Shown here in pieces: positions 7,977 through 15,158 of a stretch of 64,000 nt of DNA. The notes beneath the pieces are model-generated. The model saw nothing but the letters and a program-made list of their open reading frames with translations. It was not told the DNA's origin and did not search any database. Numbering within the stretch: the first letter of the stretch is position 1; the number at the start of each line of letters is the position of its first letter. The DNA is from Kosakonia sp. H02 (GTDB taxonomy: Bacteria > Pseudomonadota > Gammaproteobacteria > Enterobacterales > Enterobacteriaceae). The position numbers and the translations under genes were made by a program. Location of the stretch: the NCBI GenBank assembly GCA_030704225.1, contig CP131915.1, positions 1,488,001 through 1,552,000 of the forward strand, written 5' to 3'.

Positions 7977-8051
7977 TGGCTGGGGTACCTGGATTCGAAC
8001 CAGGGACTGCCGGTATCAAAAACCGGTGCCTTACCGCTTGGCGATACCCCA
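7977..8051 (-). tRNA. tRNA-Gln(UUG), variable-loop variant
   Basis: 75-nt tRNA, anticodon TTG, CCA encoded. One difference from the intact copies (plus-strand C for A at 8007) falls in the variable loop, CATTC becoming CAGTC. All stems pair, so it is probably functional. Confidence 0.88.
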
Positions 8052-8074
8052 TCCGTGCAACACTTCTTTGGGAA

Positions 8075-8159
8075 TGGTGCGGGAGGCGAGACTTGAACTC
8101 GCACACCTTGCGGCGCCAGAACCTAAATCTGGTGCGTCTACCAATTTCGCCACTCCCGC
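8075..8159 (-). tRNA. tRNA-Leu(UAG), duplicate copy
   Basis: 85-nt class II tRNA starting GCGGGAGTGGCG, anticodon TAG in the loop TTTAGGT, long variable arm, encoded CCA. Identical to the copy at 8481-8565, exactly 406 bases away. Confidence 0.95.
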
Positions 8160-8167
8160 AAAAAAGA

Positions 8168-8244
8168 TGGTGGCTACGACGGGAATCGAACCTGTGACCC
8201 CAGCATTATGAGTGCTGTGCTCTAACCAGCTGAGCTACGTAGCC
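8168..8244 (-). tRNA. tRNA-Met (elongator, CAU), duplicate copy
   Basis: 77-nt tRNA, anticodon CAT, CCA encoded, identical to the other two Met copies. First gene of the second Met-Leu-Gln module, 406 bases from the copy at 8574-8650. Confidence 0.96.
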
Positions 8245-8271
8245 ATCTTTTTTGCTTGTCCAGTCATCGAC

Positions 8272-8346
8272 TGGCTGGGGTACCTGGATTCGAACCAGGG
8301 AATGCCGGTATCAAAAACCGGTGCCTTACCGCTTGGCGATACCCCA
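8272..8346 (-). tRNA. glnW: tRNA-Gln(UUG), promoter-proximal module
   Basis: Intact 75-nt tRNA, anticodon TTG, CCA encoded. Second Gln of the first Met-Leu-Gln-Gln module. Symbol assigned by position relative to the E. coli operon. Confidence 0.95.
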
Positions 8347-8382
8347 ACGACTGACGCGTAACCGCAGGAGTCGAAGAAGAGA

Positions 8383-8457
8383 TGGCTGGGGTACCTGGAT
8401 TCGAACCAGGGAATGCCGGTATCAAAAACCGGTGCCTTACCGCTTGGCGATACCCCA
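8383..8457 (-). tRNA. glnU: tRNA-Gln(UUG), promoter-proximal module
   Basis: Intact 75-nt tRNA, anticodon TTG, CCA encoded. First Gln after Leu in the promoter-proximal module, as in E. coli. Followed by a 36-base spacer that is repeated in the second module. Confidence 0.95.
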
Positions 8458-8480
8458 TCCGTGCAACACTTCTTTGGGAA

Positions 8481-8565
8481 TGGTGCGGGAGGCGAGACTT
8501 GAACTCGCACACCTTGCGGCGCCAGAACCTAAATCTGGTGCGTCTACCAATTTCGCCACTCCCGC
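8481..8565 (-). tRNA. leuW: tRNA-Leu(UAG)
   Basis: 85-nt tRNA with anticodon TAG, long variable arm and encoded CCA. Second gene of the operon, as leuW in E. coli. Confidence 0.96.
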
Positions 8566-8573
8566 AAAAAAGA

Positions 8574-8650
8574 TGGTGGCTACGACGGGAATCGAACCTG
8601 TGACCCCAGCATTATGAGTGCTGTGCTCTAACCAGCTGAGCTACGTAGCC
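8574..8650 (-). tRNA. metT: tRNA-Met (elongator, CAU), first gene of the operon
   Basis: 77-nt tRNA, anticodon CAT, CCA encoded. It lies directly downstream of the strong promoter at 8689-8717, as metT in E. coli. Confidence 0.96.
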
Positions 8651-8688
8651 ATCTTTTTTCGCGTTACCTTATCGGCGTTGCGGGGCGC

Positions 8689-8717
8689 ATTATGCGTATT
8701 GGGCCTTACAGCGTCAA
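8689..8717 (-). promoter_or_regulatory. promoter of the tRNA operon
   Basis: On the minus strand TTGACG (8712-8717), a 17-base spacer and CATAAT (8689-8694) are followed by GCGCCCC. The GC-rich discriminator is typical of stable-RNA promoters under stringent control. metT begins about 38 bases downstream of the -10 box. Confidence 0.85.
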
Positions 8718-8821
8718 CACCTTTTTCATCGAAAATAGCCGGAATGTGACTGTTTGGTTAGGTTGCGAACAGCATGCCGCTTTATTCAACAAAAAACGAT
8801 TTTATGCATTAAATCAGTGAC

Positions 8822-8850
8822 ACAAAAACAACAGGCCCCGCAGGGCCTGT
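8822..8850 (-). terminator. asnB terminator
   Basis: Perfect 8-bp stem ACAGGCCC/GGGCCTGT (8831-8850) followed on the minus strand by TGTTTTTGTG. It lies 18 bases beyond the asnB stop and upstream of the tRNA promoter. Confidence 0.8.
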
Positions 8851-8868
8851 ACAATTAATCAACATTGA

Positions 8869-10533
8869 TCAGTATGCTGACTGATGAATACCTACCGCGC
8901 GACCTGAAGGATCGTTCATGGTTTTGAACGCTTCATCCCATTCGAAGGCCTTAGCCGACGAGCAGGCAACAGACGGGCCGCCAGGAACACATTCCGCGGC
9001 GCTTGCCACCGGGAACAACTCTTCAAAGATTTCGCGATACAGATACGCTTCTTTCGAGGCCGGGGTGTTATACGGGAAACGGTAGCTGGCGGTTGCCAGT
9101 TGCTGATCTGTGACCTGCTGCGCCGCGACTTCTTTCAGCGTATCGATCCAGCTGTAGCCCACGCCGTCGGAAAACTGCTCTTTCTGACGCCATGCCACGC
9201 TTGCCGGCAGGTAGGATTCAAAGCATTCGCGCAGGATGTGTTTTTCCATTTTGCCGTTGCTGCCGCACATTTTGTCCTGCGGGTTAATACGCATCGCAAC
9301 GTCAAGGAAGTTTTTATCCAGGAACGGCACGCGTGCTTCCACGCCCCAAGCGGACATCGCTTTGTTGGCTCGGGCGCAGTCAAACATATGCAGCGCTTGC
9401 AGCTTACGTACGGTTTCTTCATGCAGTTCTTTCGCATCTGGCGCTTTATGGAAGTAGAGATAGCCACCAAACACTTCATCGGAACCTTCGCCAGAGAGCA
9501 CCATTTTGATACCCATCGCTTTGATTTTGCGTGACATTAAATACATCGGCGTTGAAGCGCGAATGGTGGTCACGTCATAGGTTTCAATGTGGTAAATCAC
9601 ATCGCGGATCGCATCCAGACCTTCCTGCACGGTGAAATGGATTTCGTGGTGCACGGTGCCGAGATGGTTTGCCACTTCCTGCGCGGCTTTCAGATCCGGT
9701 GCGCCTTTCAGGCCAACGGCGAAGGAGTGCAGTTGCGGCCACCAGGCTTCTGATTTTTCCTGATCTTCAACGCGACGGGCGGCGAATTTCTTGGTGATAG
9801 CCGAGATGACGGAAGAATCCAGGCCGCCCGAAAGCAGCACGCCATAAGGGACGTCGGACATCAGATGGCTTTTCACTGCATCTTCCAGCGCCTGGCGCAG
9901 CTCGGCTTTGTTGGTGACGTTATCTTTCACGGCGTCATAAGAGAACCAGTCGCGCTGATAGTAAGAGCGGATTTCACCATCTTTGCTCCATAAGTAGCTG
10001 CCCGCCGGGAACTCTTTAATGGTGCGGCAAACCGGCACCAGCGCTTTCATTTCAGAGGCGACATACAGGTTGCCGTGTTCATCATGGCCCATGTATAGCG
10101 GAATAATGCCGATATGGTCGCGGCCAATCAGGTAAGCGTCTTTTTCACTGTCGTACAGGGCGAAGGCGAACATGCCCTGTAAATCGTCGAGAAATCCAGG
10201 CCCTTTTTCCTGATACAGCGCAAGGATCACTTCGCAATCAGAACCGGTCTGGAACGCATAGCGGTCGCCGTATTCTGCGCGCAGCGCCTGGTGGTTATAA
10301 ATTTCACCGTTTACGGCCAGCGCATGTGTTTTTTTCTCGTTGTACAGCGGCTGAGCCCCGGCATTAACGTCCACAATAGAAAGACGCTCGTGCGCCAGAA
10401 TCGCTTTGTCGCTGGCATAAACGCCGGACCAGTCCGGGCCGCGGTGGCGCATCAGGCGGGATAATTCCAGCGCTTTTTTACGTAATTCAGCTGCGTCGGT
10501 TTTGATATCCAGTACGCCAAAAATTGAACACAT
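8869..10533 (-). CDS. asnB: asparagine synthase B (glutamine-hydrolysing)
   Basis: Cytoplasmic enzyme making asparagine from aspartate, ATP and glutamine. The start at 10531-10533 gives MCSIFGVLD, so that Cys1 of the mature class II glutaminase domain is exposed after Met removal. The upstream ATG nine codons earlier would block this. 554 residues. The N-terminal glutaminase domain (about 1-200) is followed by a synthetase domain with PP-loop LLSGGLDSS. A GGAGAAG ribosome site precedes the start. It lies downstream of nagD but has its own 250-base leader region. Confidence 0.98.
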   Translation of the reverse strand: MCSIFGVLDIKTDAAELRKKALELSRLMRHRGPDWSGVYASDKAILAHERLSIVDVNAGAQPLYNEKKTHALAVNGEIYNHQALRAEYGDRYAFQTGSDCEVILALYQEKGPGFLDDLQGMFAFALYDSEKDAYLIGRDHIGIIPLYMGHDEHGNLYVASEMKALVPVCRTIKEFPAGSYLWSKDGEIRSYYQRDWFSYDAVKDNVTNKAELRQALEDAVKSHLMSDVPYGVLLSGGLDSSVISAITKKFAARRVEDQEKSEAWWPQLHSFAVGLKGAPDLKAAQEVANHLGTVHHEIHFTVQEGLDAIRDVIYHIETYDVTTIRASTPMYLMSRKIKAMGIKMVLSGEGSDEVFGGYLYFHKAPDAKELHEETVRKLQALHMFDCARANKAMSAWGVEARVPFLDKNFLDVAMRINPQDKMCGSNGKMEKHILRECFESYLPASVAWRQKEQFSDGVGYSWIDTLKEVAAQQVTDQQLATASYRFPYNTPASKEAYLYREIFEELFPVASAAECVPGGPSVACSSAKAFEWDEAFKTMNDPSGRAVGIHQSAY

Positions 10534-10654
10534 AGACTTCTCCGTTAACCTTGAGTGCAAAGCTGTAATGTTGTGTGCTGGCAGTCAAAATGCCGCAAAA
10601 ACAGGGAACGGCGCAAGCCTTTTGCGATATGAAAACGAAAAAGTGCAATGGTCA

Positions 10655-10710
10655 TTGATGAATGCTGAAAAAAGCGCATGTATTGAACTGCATTATTGAT
10701 GAATCATCAA
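10655..10710. promoter_or_regulatory. repeated TTGATGAAT motif and palindrome upstream of asnB
   Basis: TTGATGAAT occurs at 10655 and again at 10696, 41 bases apart (about four helical turns). The second copy is half of a perfect 15-bp palindrome TTGATGAATCATCAA (10696-10710). It lies 120-180 bases upstream of asnB. This looks like a pair of same-face protein sites. The regulator is unknown to me. Confidence 0.45.
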
Positions 10711-10764
10711 AATAAGGCCTCATTTATTGAATGACGTCATTTTTTGCAGGCGCAAAAGTGAGAA

Positions 10765-10784
10765 ACCACGTCCGAAGACGTGGT
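10765..10784 (-). terminator. hairpin at the end of the nagBACD operon
   Basis: Perfect 8-bp stem ACCACGTC/GACGTGGT with a CGAA (minus strand TTCG) tetraloop, 6 bases past the nagD stop. The T-run is weak, so it may be a 3'-end stabiliser or a partial terminator. Confidence 0.6.
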
Positions 10785-10790
10785 CAGGCA

Positions 10791-11543
10791 TCAGATAACG
10801 TCGATTTCCGCGACGGAGGGGTAAATCCAGGAGGGACGGAACGGCATGGTGTCGATGTCGTCCAGCCGCGAAACGCCGGAGAGCACCAGAATGGTTTCCA
10901 GACCCGCCTGGAAGCCAGCCAGAATATCTGTTCGCAGATTGTCACCTACAATCACCGTTTGCTCAGAGTGGGCCTGCATCGTGTTCAGCGCGGCGCGGAT
11001 AATCCACGGGCTGGGTTTGCCAACGTAAAACGGTTTGCGACCGGAGATCTTTTCGATACCGGCACAAAGCGCGCCGCAGGCCGGGTAAAAGCCGCGCCCG
11101 TGGGTGTCCGGGTTGGTGGCGATAAAGCGCGCGCCGTTGGCGACGAAGAAGGCCGCTTTGTGCATCATTTCCCAGTTATAGGAGCGGGTTTCACCCACGA
11201 TGACGAAATCCGGGTTGATATCGGTAATGGTAAAGCCAGCTTTATAAAGCTCATGGATCAGCGCGCCTTCGCCTACCACATACGCCTTTTTTCCTTCCTG
11301 ACGTTTCAGGAAATCCGCAGTGGCCATCGCTGAGGTATAAAAGACGCTGGCGGGGACATCAATACCGGCAGACGCAAAGCGGTTTGCCAGATCCTGGCCA
11401 GTTTGCGAAGGGTAGTTGGTCAACAGCACCAGCGGCATCTCTTTTTCGAGGATGCGGGTAAGGAATTCGGCAGCACCGGGTACGGCAACGTTATCGTGCA
11501 TCAGCACGCCGTCGATATCGCAGATTACATTCTGAATGGTCAT
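10791..11543 (-). CDS. nagD: HAD-family nucleotide phosphatase NagD
   Basis: 250 residues, the E. coli length. The HAD motif I DIDGVLM (residues 9-15) gives the nucleophile and acid/base aspartates. E. coli NagD is a phosphatase with preference for UMP and GMP, and its role in GlcNAc use is unclear. Last gene of nagBACD, 41 bases after nagC. Confidence 0.97.
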   Translation of the reverse strand: MTIQNVICDIDGVLMHDNVAVPGAAEFLTRILEKEMPLVLLTNYPSQTGQDLANRFASAGIDVPASVFYTSAMATADFLKRQEGKKAYVVGEGALIHELYKAGFTITDINPDFVIVGETRSYNWEMMHKAAFFVANGARFIATNPDTHGRGFYPACGALCAGIEKISGRKPFYVGKPSPWIIRAALNTMQAHSEQTVIVGDNLRTDILAGFQAGLETILVLSGVSRLDDIDTMPFRPSWIYPSVAEIDVI

Positions 11544-11584
11544 GGACTGTCCGGATAAAAAATAAGTGTTAACTATAAACCCTG

Positions 11585-12805
11585 TTAGTTTTCCAGCAAA
11601 CGCTGTAGCAGCAGACCGTTCAGCATGGCACGTTTTACCAGCGCGAAAGCGCCGATAGCGGAGCGGTGGTCAAGGGTGGAAGGGACTACCGGCAGGTTTT
11701 TGCGAAACGCTTTCAGGGACTGCGTATTAATACACGCCTCAATGGCAGGCAGCAGTATCTTTTCTGCTTCGACGATTTCCCCGGCAATCACCACTTTCTG
11801 TGGGTTAAAGAGATTGATAGCAATAGCAATGGTTTTGCCGAGATGGCGACCAACGTACTCAATGACTTCGCAGGCCAGCGCATCACCTTTATTCGCCGCT
11901 TTGCAGATGGCTTTAATAGAACAATCCTCCTGCGTTAGGCGGCTCTGGTAGCCTTGCTCCAGTAAATGCCGTACGCGTTGTTCAATGGCGGCATTGGCGG
12001 CAATGGTTTCCAGGCAGCCAAAGTTGCCGCAGTGGCAGCGCTCGCCCAGCGGTTCAACTTGCACGTGGCCAATTTCGCCGACGTTACCATTGCGGCCAAT
12101 AAATATCCGCCCGTTGGAAATGATCCCGGCACCCGTTCCCCGGTGGACGCGCACCAAAATAGAGTCTTCGCAATCCTGGCTTGCCCCAAAATAGTGCTCG
12201 GCCAGCGCCAGGCTGCGAATGTCATGCCCGACGAAGCAGGTTAATTTGAAGCGTTTTTCCAGCGCTTCCACTAGCCCCCAATTTTCGACCTGAATATGCG
12301 GCATATAACGGATAACGCCGCTTTCCGGATCGACCAGGCCCGGCAGGATCACCGAAATGGCAATAAGCTCACGGATCTTGCGTTGATTGGCTTCAATAAA
12401 CAGGCTGATGGTATTGAGCAGGGCGTGCTCCAGCGTTTCCTGGGTGCGCTCCGGCAGCGGATAGTGCTCTTCTGCCAGCACTTTGCTGCTGAGATCGTAA
12501 AGCGTAAGCGTGGTGTCGTTGCGCCCGAGACGAACGCCGATGGCCTGGAAATTACGGGTTTCGGTGATGATAGAGATGGCGCGGCGGCCCCCGGTGGAGG
12601 CCTGCTGATCGACTTCTTTGATCAGCCCGCGTTCGATTAATTGGCGCGTGATTTTTGTCACGCTGGCAGGAGCAAGCTGGCTTTGTTCGGCAATCTGGAT
12701 GCGCGAAATGGGGCCATGTTGGTCAATCAGGCGGTAAACCGCCGCACTGTTAAGCTGCTTTACGAGGTCAACGTTACCAATTTGAGCTTGTCCGCCTGAT
12801 GTCAT
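11585..12805 (-). CDS. nagC: GlcNAc-responsive ROK-family repressor NagC
   Basis: Transcription factor that represses nagE, nagBACD and chitin-use genes until GlcNAc-6-phosphate binds. 406 residues, equal to E. coli NagC. An N-terminal winged helix-turn-helix (about 20-80, with RIQIAEQSQLAPASVTKITR) is followed by a ROK sugar-binding domain containing the zinc site CHCGNFGCLE near residue 255. Gap to nagA is 9 bases. The nearby operators at 14933-14951 and 15026-15046 are its likely targets. Confidence 0.98.
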   Translation of the reverse strand: MTSGGQAQIGNVDLVKQLNSAAVYRLIDQHGPISRIQIAEQSQLAPASVTKITRQLIERGLIKEVDQQASTGGRRAISIITETRNFQAIGVRLGRNDTTLTLYDLSSKVLAEEHYPLPERTQETLEHALLNTISLFIEANQRKIRELIAISVILPGLVDPESGVIRYMPHIQVENWGLVEALEKRFKLTCFVGHDIRSLALAEHYFGASQDCEDSILVRVHRGTGAGIISNGRIFIGRNGNVGEIGHVQVEPLGERCHCGNFGCLETIAANAAIEQRVRHLLEQGYQSRLTQEDCSIKAICKAANKGDALACEVIEYVGRHLGKTIAIAINLFNPQKVVIAGEIVEAEKILLPAIEACINTQSLKAFRKNLPVVPSTLDHRSAIGAFALVKRAMLNGLLLQRLLEN

Positions 12806-12814
12806 ACCGTCTCT

Positions 12815-13963
12815 TTATGCAGTGGCGACCTCGTTGCCATTAACGATGGTCTTAATGATTTTATAATCACGCGTGAACGCGGTCAGATTCGCCACTTTAC
12901 CCACGGCGAGGCTTCCCAGTTTCTCGTCAACGCCAATGGCACGAGCGGGGTAGAGTGTTGCCATACGCAGCGCTTCATCCAGCGCAATACCGACATGTTC
13001 CACCAGGTTACGCACCCCTCCGATCATCGTCAGGGCGGAACCGCTCAACGTTCCGTTTTCGTCCACGCACAATCCATTTCGGTAGTATATTGTTTTGCCA
13101 GCAAAAATGAACTGATCAATATTAGCCCCCGCAGGCGCTGTTGCGTCAGTTACCAGGCAAAGTTTGTCGCCTTTCAATCGTTTAGCGTTACGAATATTAA
13201 CGTAGTCGACATGCAACCCATCGGCAATGATGCCGCAGTAAACATCGGCATCATCCAGCACCGCGCCAGCCAGACCCGGCTCGCGACCGGTAATATACGG
13301 CATCGCATTATAAAGGTGGGTGGCGAAGCTTACCCCGGCGCGGAAACCCGCTTTCGCCTCTTTCAGCGTGGCGTTAGAGTGCCCGGCAGAAACCACAATG
13401 CCTGCACCCGCCAACTGGCGGATCACATCGCAGCCCGCCACTTCAGGGGCCAGTGTCACTTTTGTGATCACATCTGCGTTCTGGCACAGGAAATCGACCA
13501 GCGCCTGATCCGGTTTACGGACGTAATCCGGGTTGTGCGTCCCTTTTTTGATGATATTCAGCCATGGTCCTTCCAGATGCAGACCCAGCGCCTGGTTCGG
13601 ATATTTTGCCAGGTAGTCGCGCATGACCTGCACGCCCTGTTTCATTAATTCATCGCTGGAGGTAATCAGCGTTGGCAGGTAGCTGGTGCAGCCGGATTTT
13701 TCATTCGCCTGCTGCATGATTTCCAGCGTTTTCACACTGACGGCTTCTGCGGTGTCATTAAACTGGACGCCGCCGCAGCCGTTGAGCTGTACGTCGATAA
13801 AACCGGGGGCGAGAAGGGCGCCATTCAGCGAGCGTTGTTCAATTCCCGTTGGTAGCTCAGCCTGTGGGCAAAGACGTTCAATCAGGCCATTGGCTATCAC
13901 AAGCGCATGGTCATCCAGAATTTCATGGCCGGTGAAGATTCGGCAATGGGTTAAAGCATACAT
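12815..13963 (-). CDS. nagA: N-acetylglucosamine-6-phosphate deacetylase
   Basis: Cytoplasmic TIM-barrel metal hydrolase that removes acetate from GlcNAc-6-P to give glucosamine-6-P. 382 residues. Family signatures are present: HLEGPW, AGHSNA, THLYNAM and the catalytic aspartate in LVTDATAPAG. Second gene of nagBACD, separated from nagB by 66 bases that hold a strong hairpin. Confidence 0.98.
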   Translation of the reverse strand: MYALTHCRIFTGHEILDDHALVIANGLIERLCPQAELPTGIEQRSLNGALLAPGFIDVQLNGCGGVQFNDTAEAVSVKTLEIMQQANEKSGCTSYLPTLITSSDELMKQGVQVMRDYLAKYPNQALGLHLEGPWLNIIKKGTHNPDYVRKPDQALVDFLCQNADVITKVTLAPEVAGCDVIRQLAGAGIVVSAGHSNATLKEAKAGFRAGVSFATHLYNAMPYITGREPGLAGAVLDDADVYCGIIADGLHVDYVNIRNAKRLKGDKLCLVTDATAPAGANIDQFIFAGKTIYYRNGLCVDENGTLSGSALTMIGGVRNLVEHVGIALDEALRMATLYPARAIGVDEKLGSLAVGKVANLTAFTRDYKIIKTIVNGNEVATA

Positions 13964-13991
13964 AACGACCCCCGGTTAACAAAAATGAGTA

Positions 13992-14021
13992 CCGCTTCGC
14001 AGGGGTTTCCTCGCGAAGCGG
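13992..14021 (-). other. intercistronic hairpin between nagB and nagA
   Basis: Perfect 9-bp inverted repeat CCGCTTCGC/GCGAAGCGG with a 12-base loop and no T-run. It sits between the nagB stop and nagA. Such a hairpin would protect nagB mRNA 3' ends and could give higher nagB than nagA output. Confidence 0.6.
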
Positions 14022-14029
14022 GAACAAAC

Positions 14030-14830
14030 TTACAGACCTTTGATATTTTCCGCTTCTAACTCGTTAAAGTATTTCAGCGTCTTGACTTTAAGTTCCATCG
14101 TGGATGGTTCGTCGCAGACGACAACCGCTTTCGGATGCAGTTGCAGGCAGCTAATGGTCCACATGTGGTTGACGTTACCTTCAACAGCGGCTTGCAGCGC
14201 CTGCGCCTTTACGTTACCCAGCACCAGAATCATCACTTCTTCTGCGTCAAGCAGAGTGCCAACGCCGACCGTCAGGGCGTATTTCGGTACCTGATTAACA
14301 TCGCCGTCGAAGAAGCGAGAGTTTGCCACGCGGGTGTCGTGGGTCAGGGTTTTTATGCGGGTACGCGATGCCAGAGAAGAGGCCGGTTCATTGAACGCGA
14401 TGTGACCATCGTTACCTACGCCACCCATAAACAGATGGATTTTGCCGTAAGAGCGGATTTTGTCTTCGTAACGGCGGCATTCTGCGTCAATATCGGGCGC
14501 ATTGCCATCAAGCAGGTTAATATTTTCAGCCGGAATATCAACGTGGTCGAAGAAGTTGCGGTGCATAAAGCTGTGGTAGCTTTCCGGATGATCTTTCGCC
14601 AGACCGACATATTCATCCATGTTGAAGGTGACAACGTGCTGGAAGCTAACCTGGCCCGCTTTGTGCATTTCACCTAATGCTTTGTACGCGGTGAGAGGGG
14701 TTCCGCCGGTAGGCAGGCCGAGAACGAACGGGCGGTCTGCGGTGGGTTTGAATGCGTTGATGCGGTTGACGATATGGCGGGCTGCCCATTTGCCGACTTG
14801 TTCAGCTGTCGCCAGGGGAATCAGTCTCAT
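14030..14830 (-). CDS. nagB: glucosamine-6-phosphate deaminase
   Basis: Converts glucosamine-6-P to fructose-6-P and ammonia. In E. coli it is a hexamer allosterically activated by GlcNAc-6-P. 266 residues, the E. coli length. Active-site segments FNMDEYVGL (Asp72) and GNDGHIAFNEP (His143, Glu148 region) are intact. First gene of nagBACD, diverging from nagE across a 328-base regulatory region. Confidence 0.98.
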   Translation of the reverse strand: MRLIPLATAEQVGKWAARHIVNRINAFKPTADRPFVLGLPTGGTPLTAYKALGEMHKAGQVSFQHVVTFNMDEYVGLAKDHPESYHSFMHRNFFDHVDIPAENINLLDGNAPDIDAECRRYEDKIRSYGKIHLFMGGVGNDGHIAFNEPASSLASRTRIKTLTHDTRVANSRFFDGDVNQVPKYALTVGVGTLLDAEEVMILVLGNVKAQALQAAVEGNVNHMWTISCLQLHPKAVVVCDEPSTMELKVKTLKYFNELEAENIKGL

Positions 14831-14932
14831 TATTCACCTCAAAAGTTTAATGAAAAATATTGGCGGAATGCGTGCTGGCTCAGCGTTAAGCGTAACCTGT
14901 TTTTGTGACGAGAAGGGAGCAATCCGCCTTGA

Positions 14933-14951
14933 TATTTTCGATCATAAAATA
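14933..14951. promoter_or_regulatory. probable NagC operator, nagB side
   Basis: TATTTTCGATCATAAAATA has perfect 6-base arms TATTTT/AAAATA. Its centre (14942) is 94 bases from the centre of the nagE-side site, close to the nine-turn spacing at which E. coli NagC loops DNA between the two genes. Confidence 0.65.
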
Positions 14952-14997
14952 AGTTTTGGATGTTTGCCAGCATGCAGAAGGGATGATGACAATAGTT

Positions 14998-15013
14998 AGT
15001 GATTTTAATCACA
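14998..15013. promoter_or_regulatory. CRP site in the nagB-nagE intergenic region
   Basis: AGTGATTTTAATCACA matches TGTGA-N6-TCACA except at one position. It lies between the two NagC operators, as the cAMP-CRP site does in E. coli. Confidence 0.75.
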
Positions 15014-15025
15014 GAAAATGCGCTT

Positions 15026-15046
15026 TTAATTTGCGAGGCGAATTAA
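15026..15046. promoter_or_regulatory. probable NagC operator, nagE side
   Basis: Two 9-base arms, TTAATTTGC and GCGAATTAA, match in 8 of 9 positions around a GAG centre. The right arm GCGAATTAA recurs in the palindrome upstream of chiP (19204-19221). Confidence 0.7.
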
Positions 15047-15158
15047 TTTTTCACACACTCTGTCAGGTAGTGAAAAAATAACCATCAGTTCAGGGTTAGT
15101 TACACAATAAAAAACAACTTTTTCAGTGAGCTCTGATTGGGTTCATAGGGGGAATAAA

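Larger units (their letters stand above)
7977..8660 (-). repeat. 406-bp tandem duplication of the Met-Leu-Gln tRNA module
   Basis: The block 8383-8660 (Gln, spacer, Leu, Met) recurs at 7977-8254 with an offset of exactly 406 bases. Spacers are included and the copies are near identical, differing in the Gln variable loop at 8007. The offset continues into the next Gln genes (7866 and 8272). This explains why Met and Leu genes appear again in mid operon. Confidence 0.9.

Noticed and set aside
7204..8650. Regular repeats with spacers, superficially like a CRISPR array
   Set aside because: The repeat units are whole tRNA genes with cloverleafs, anticodons and CCA ends, and the spacers are themselves repeated. 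No cas genes are nearby.
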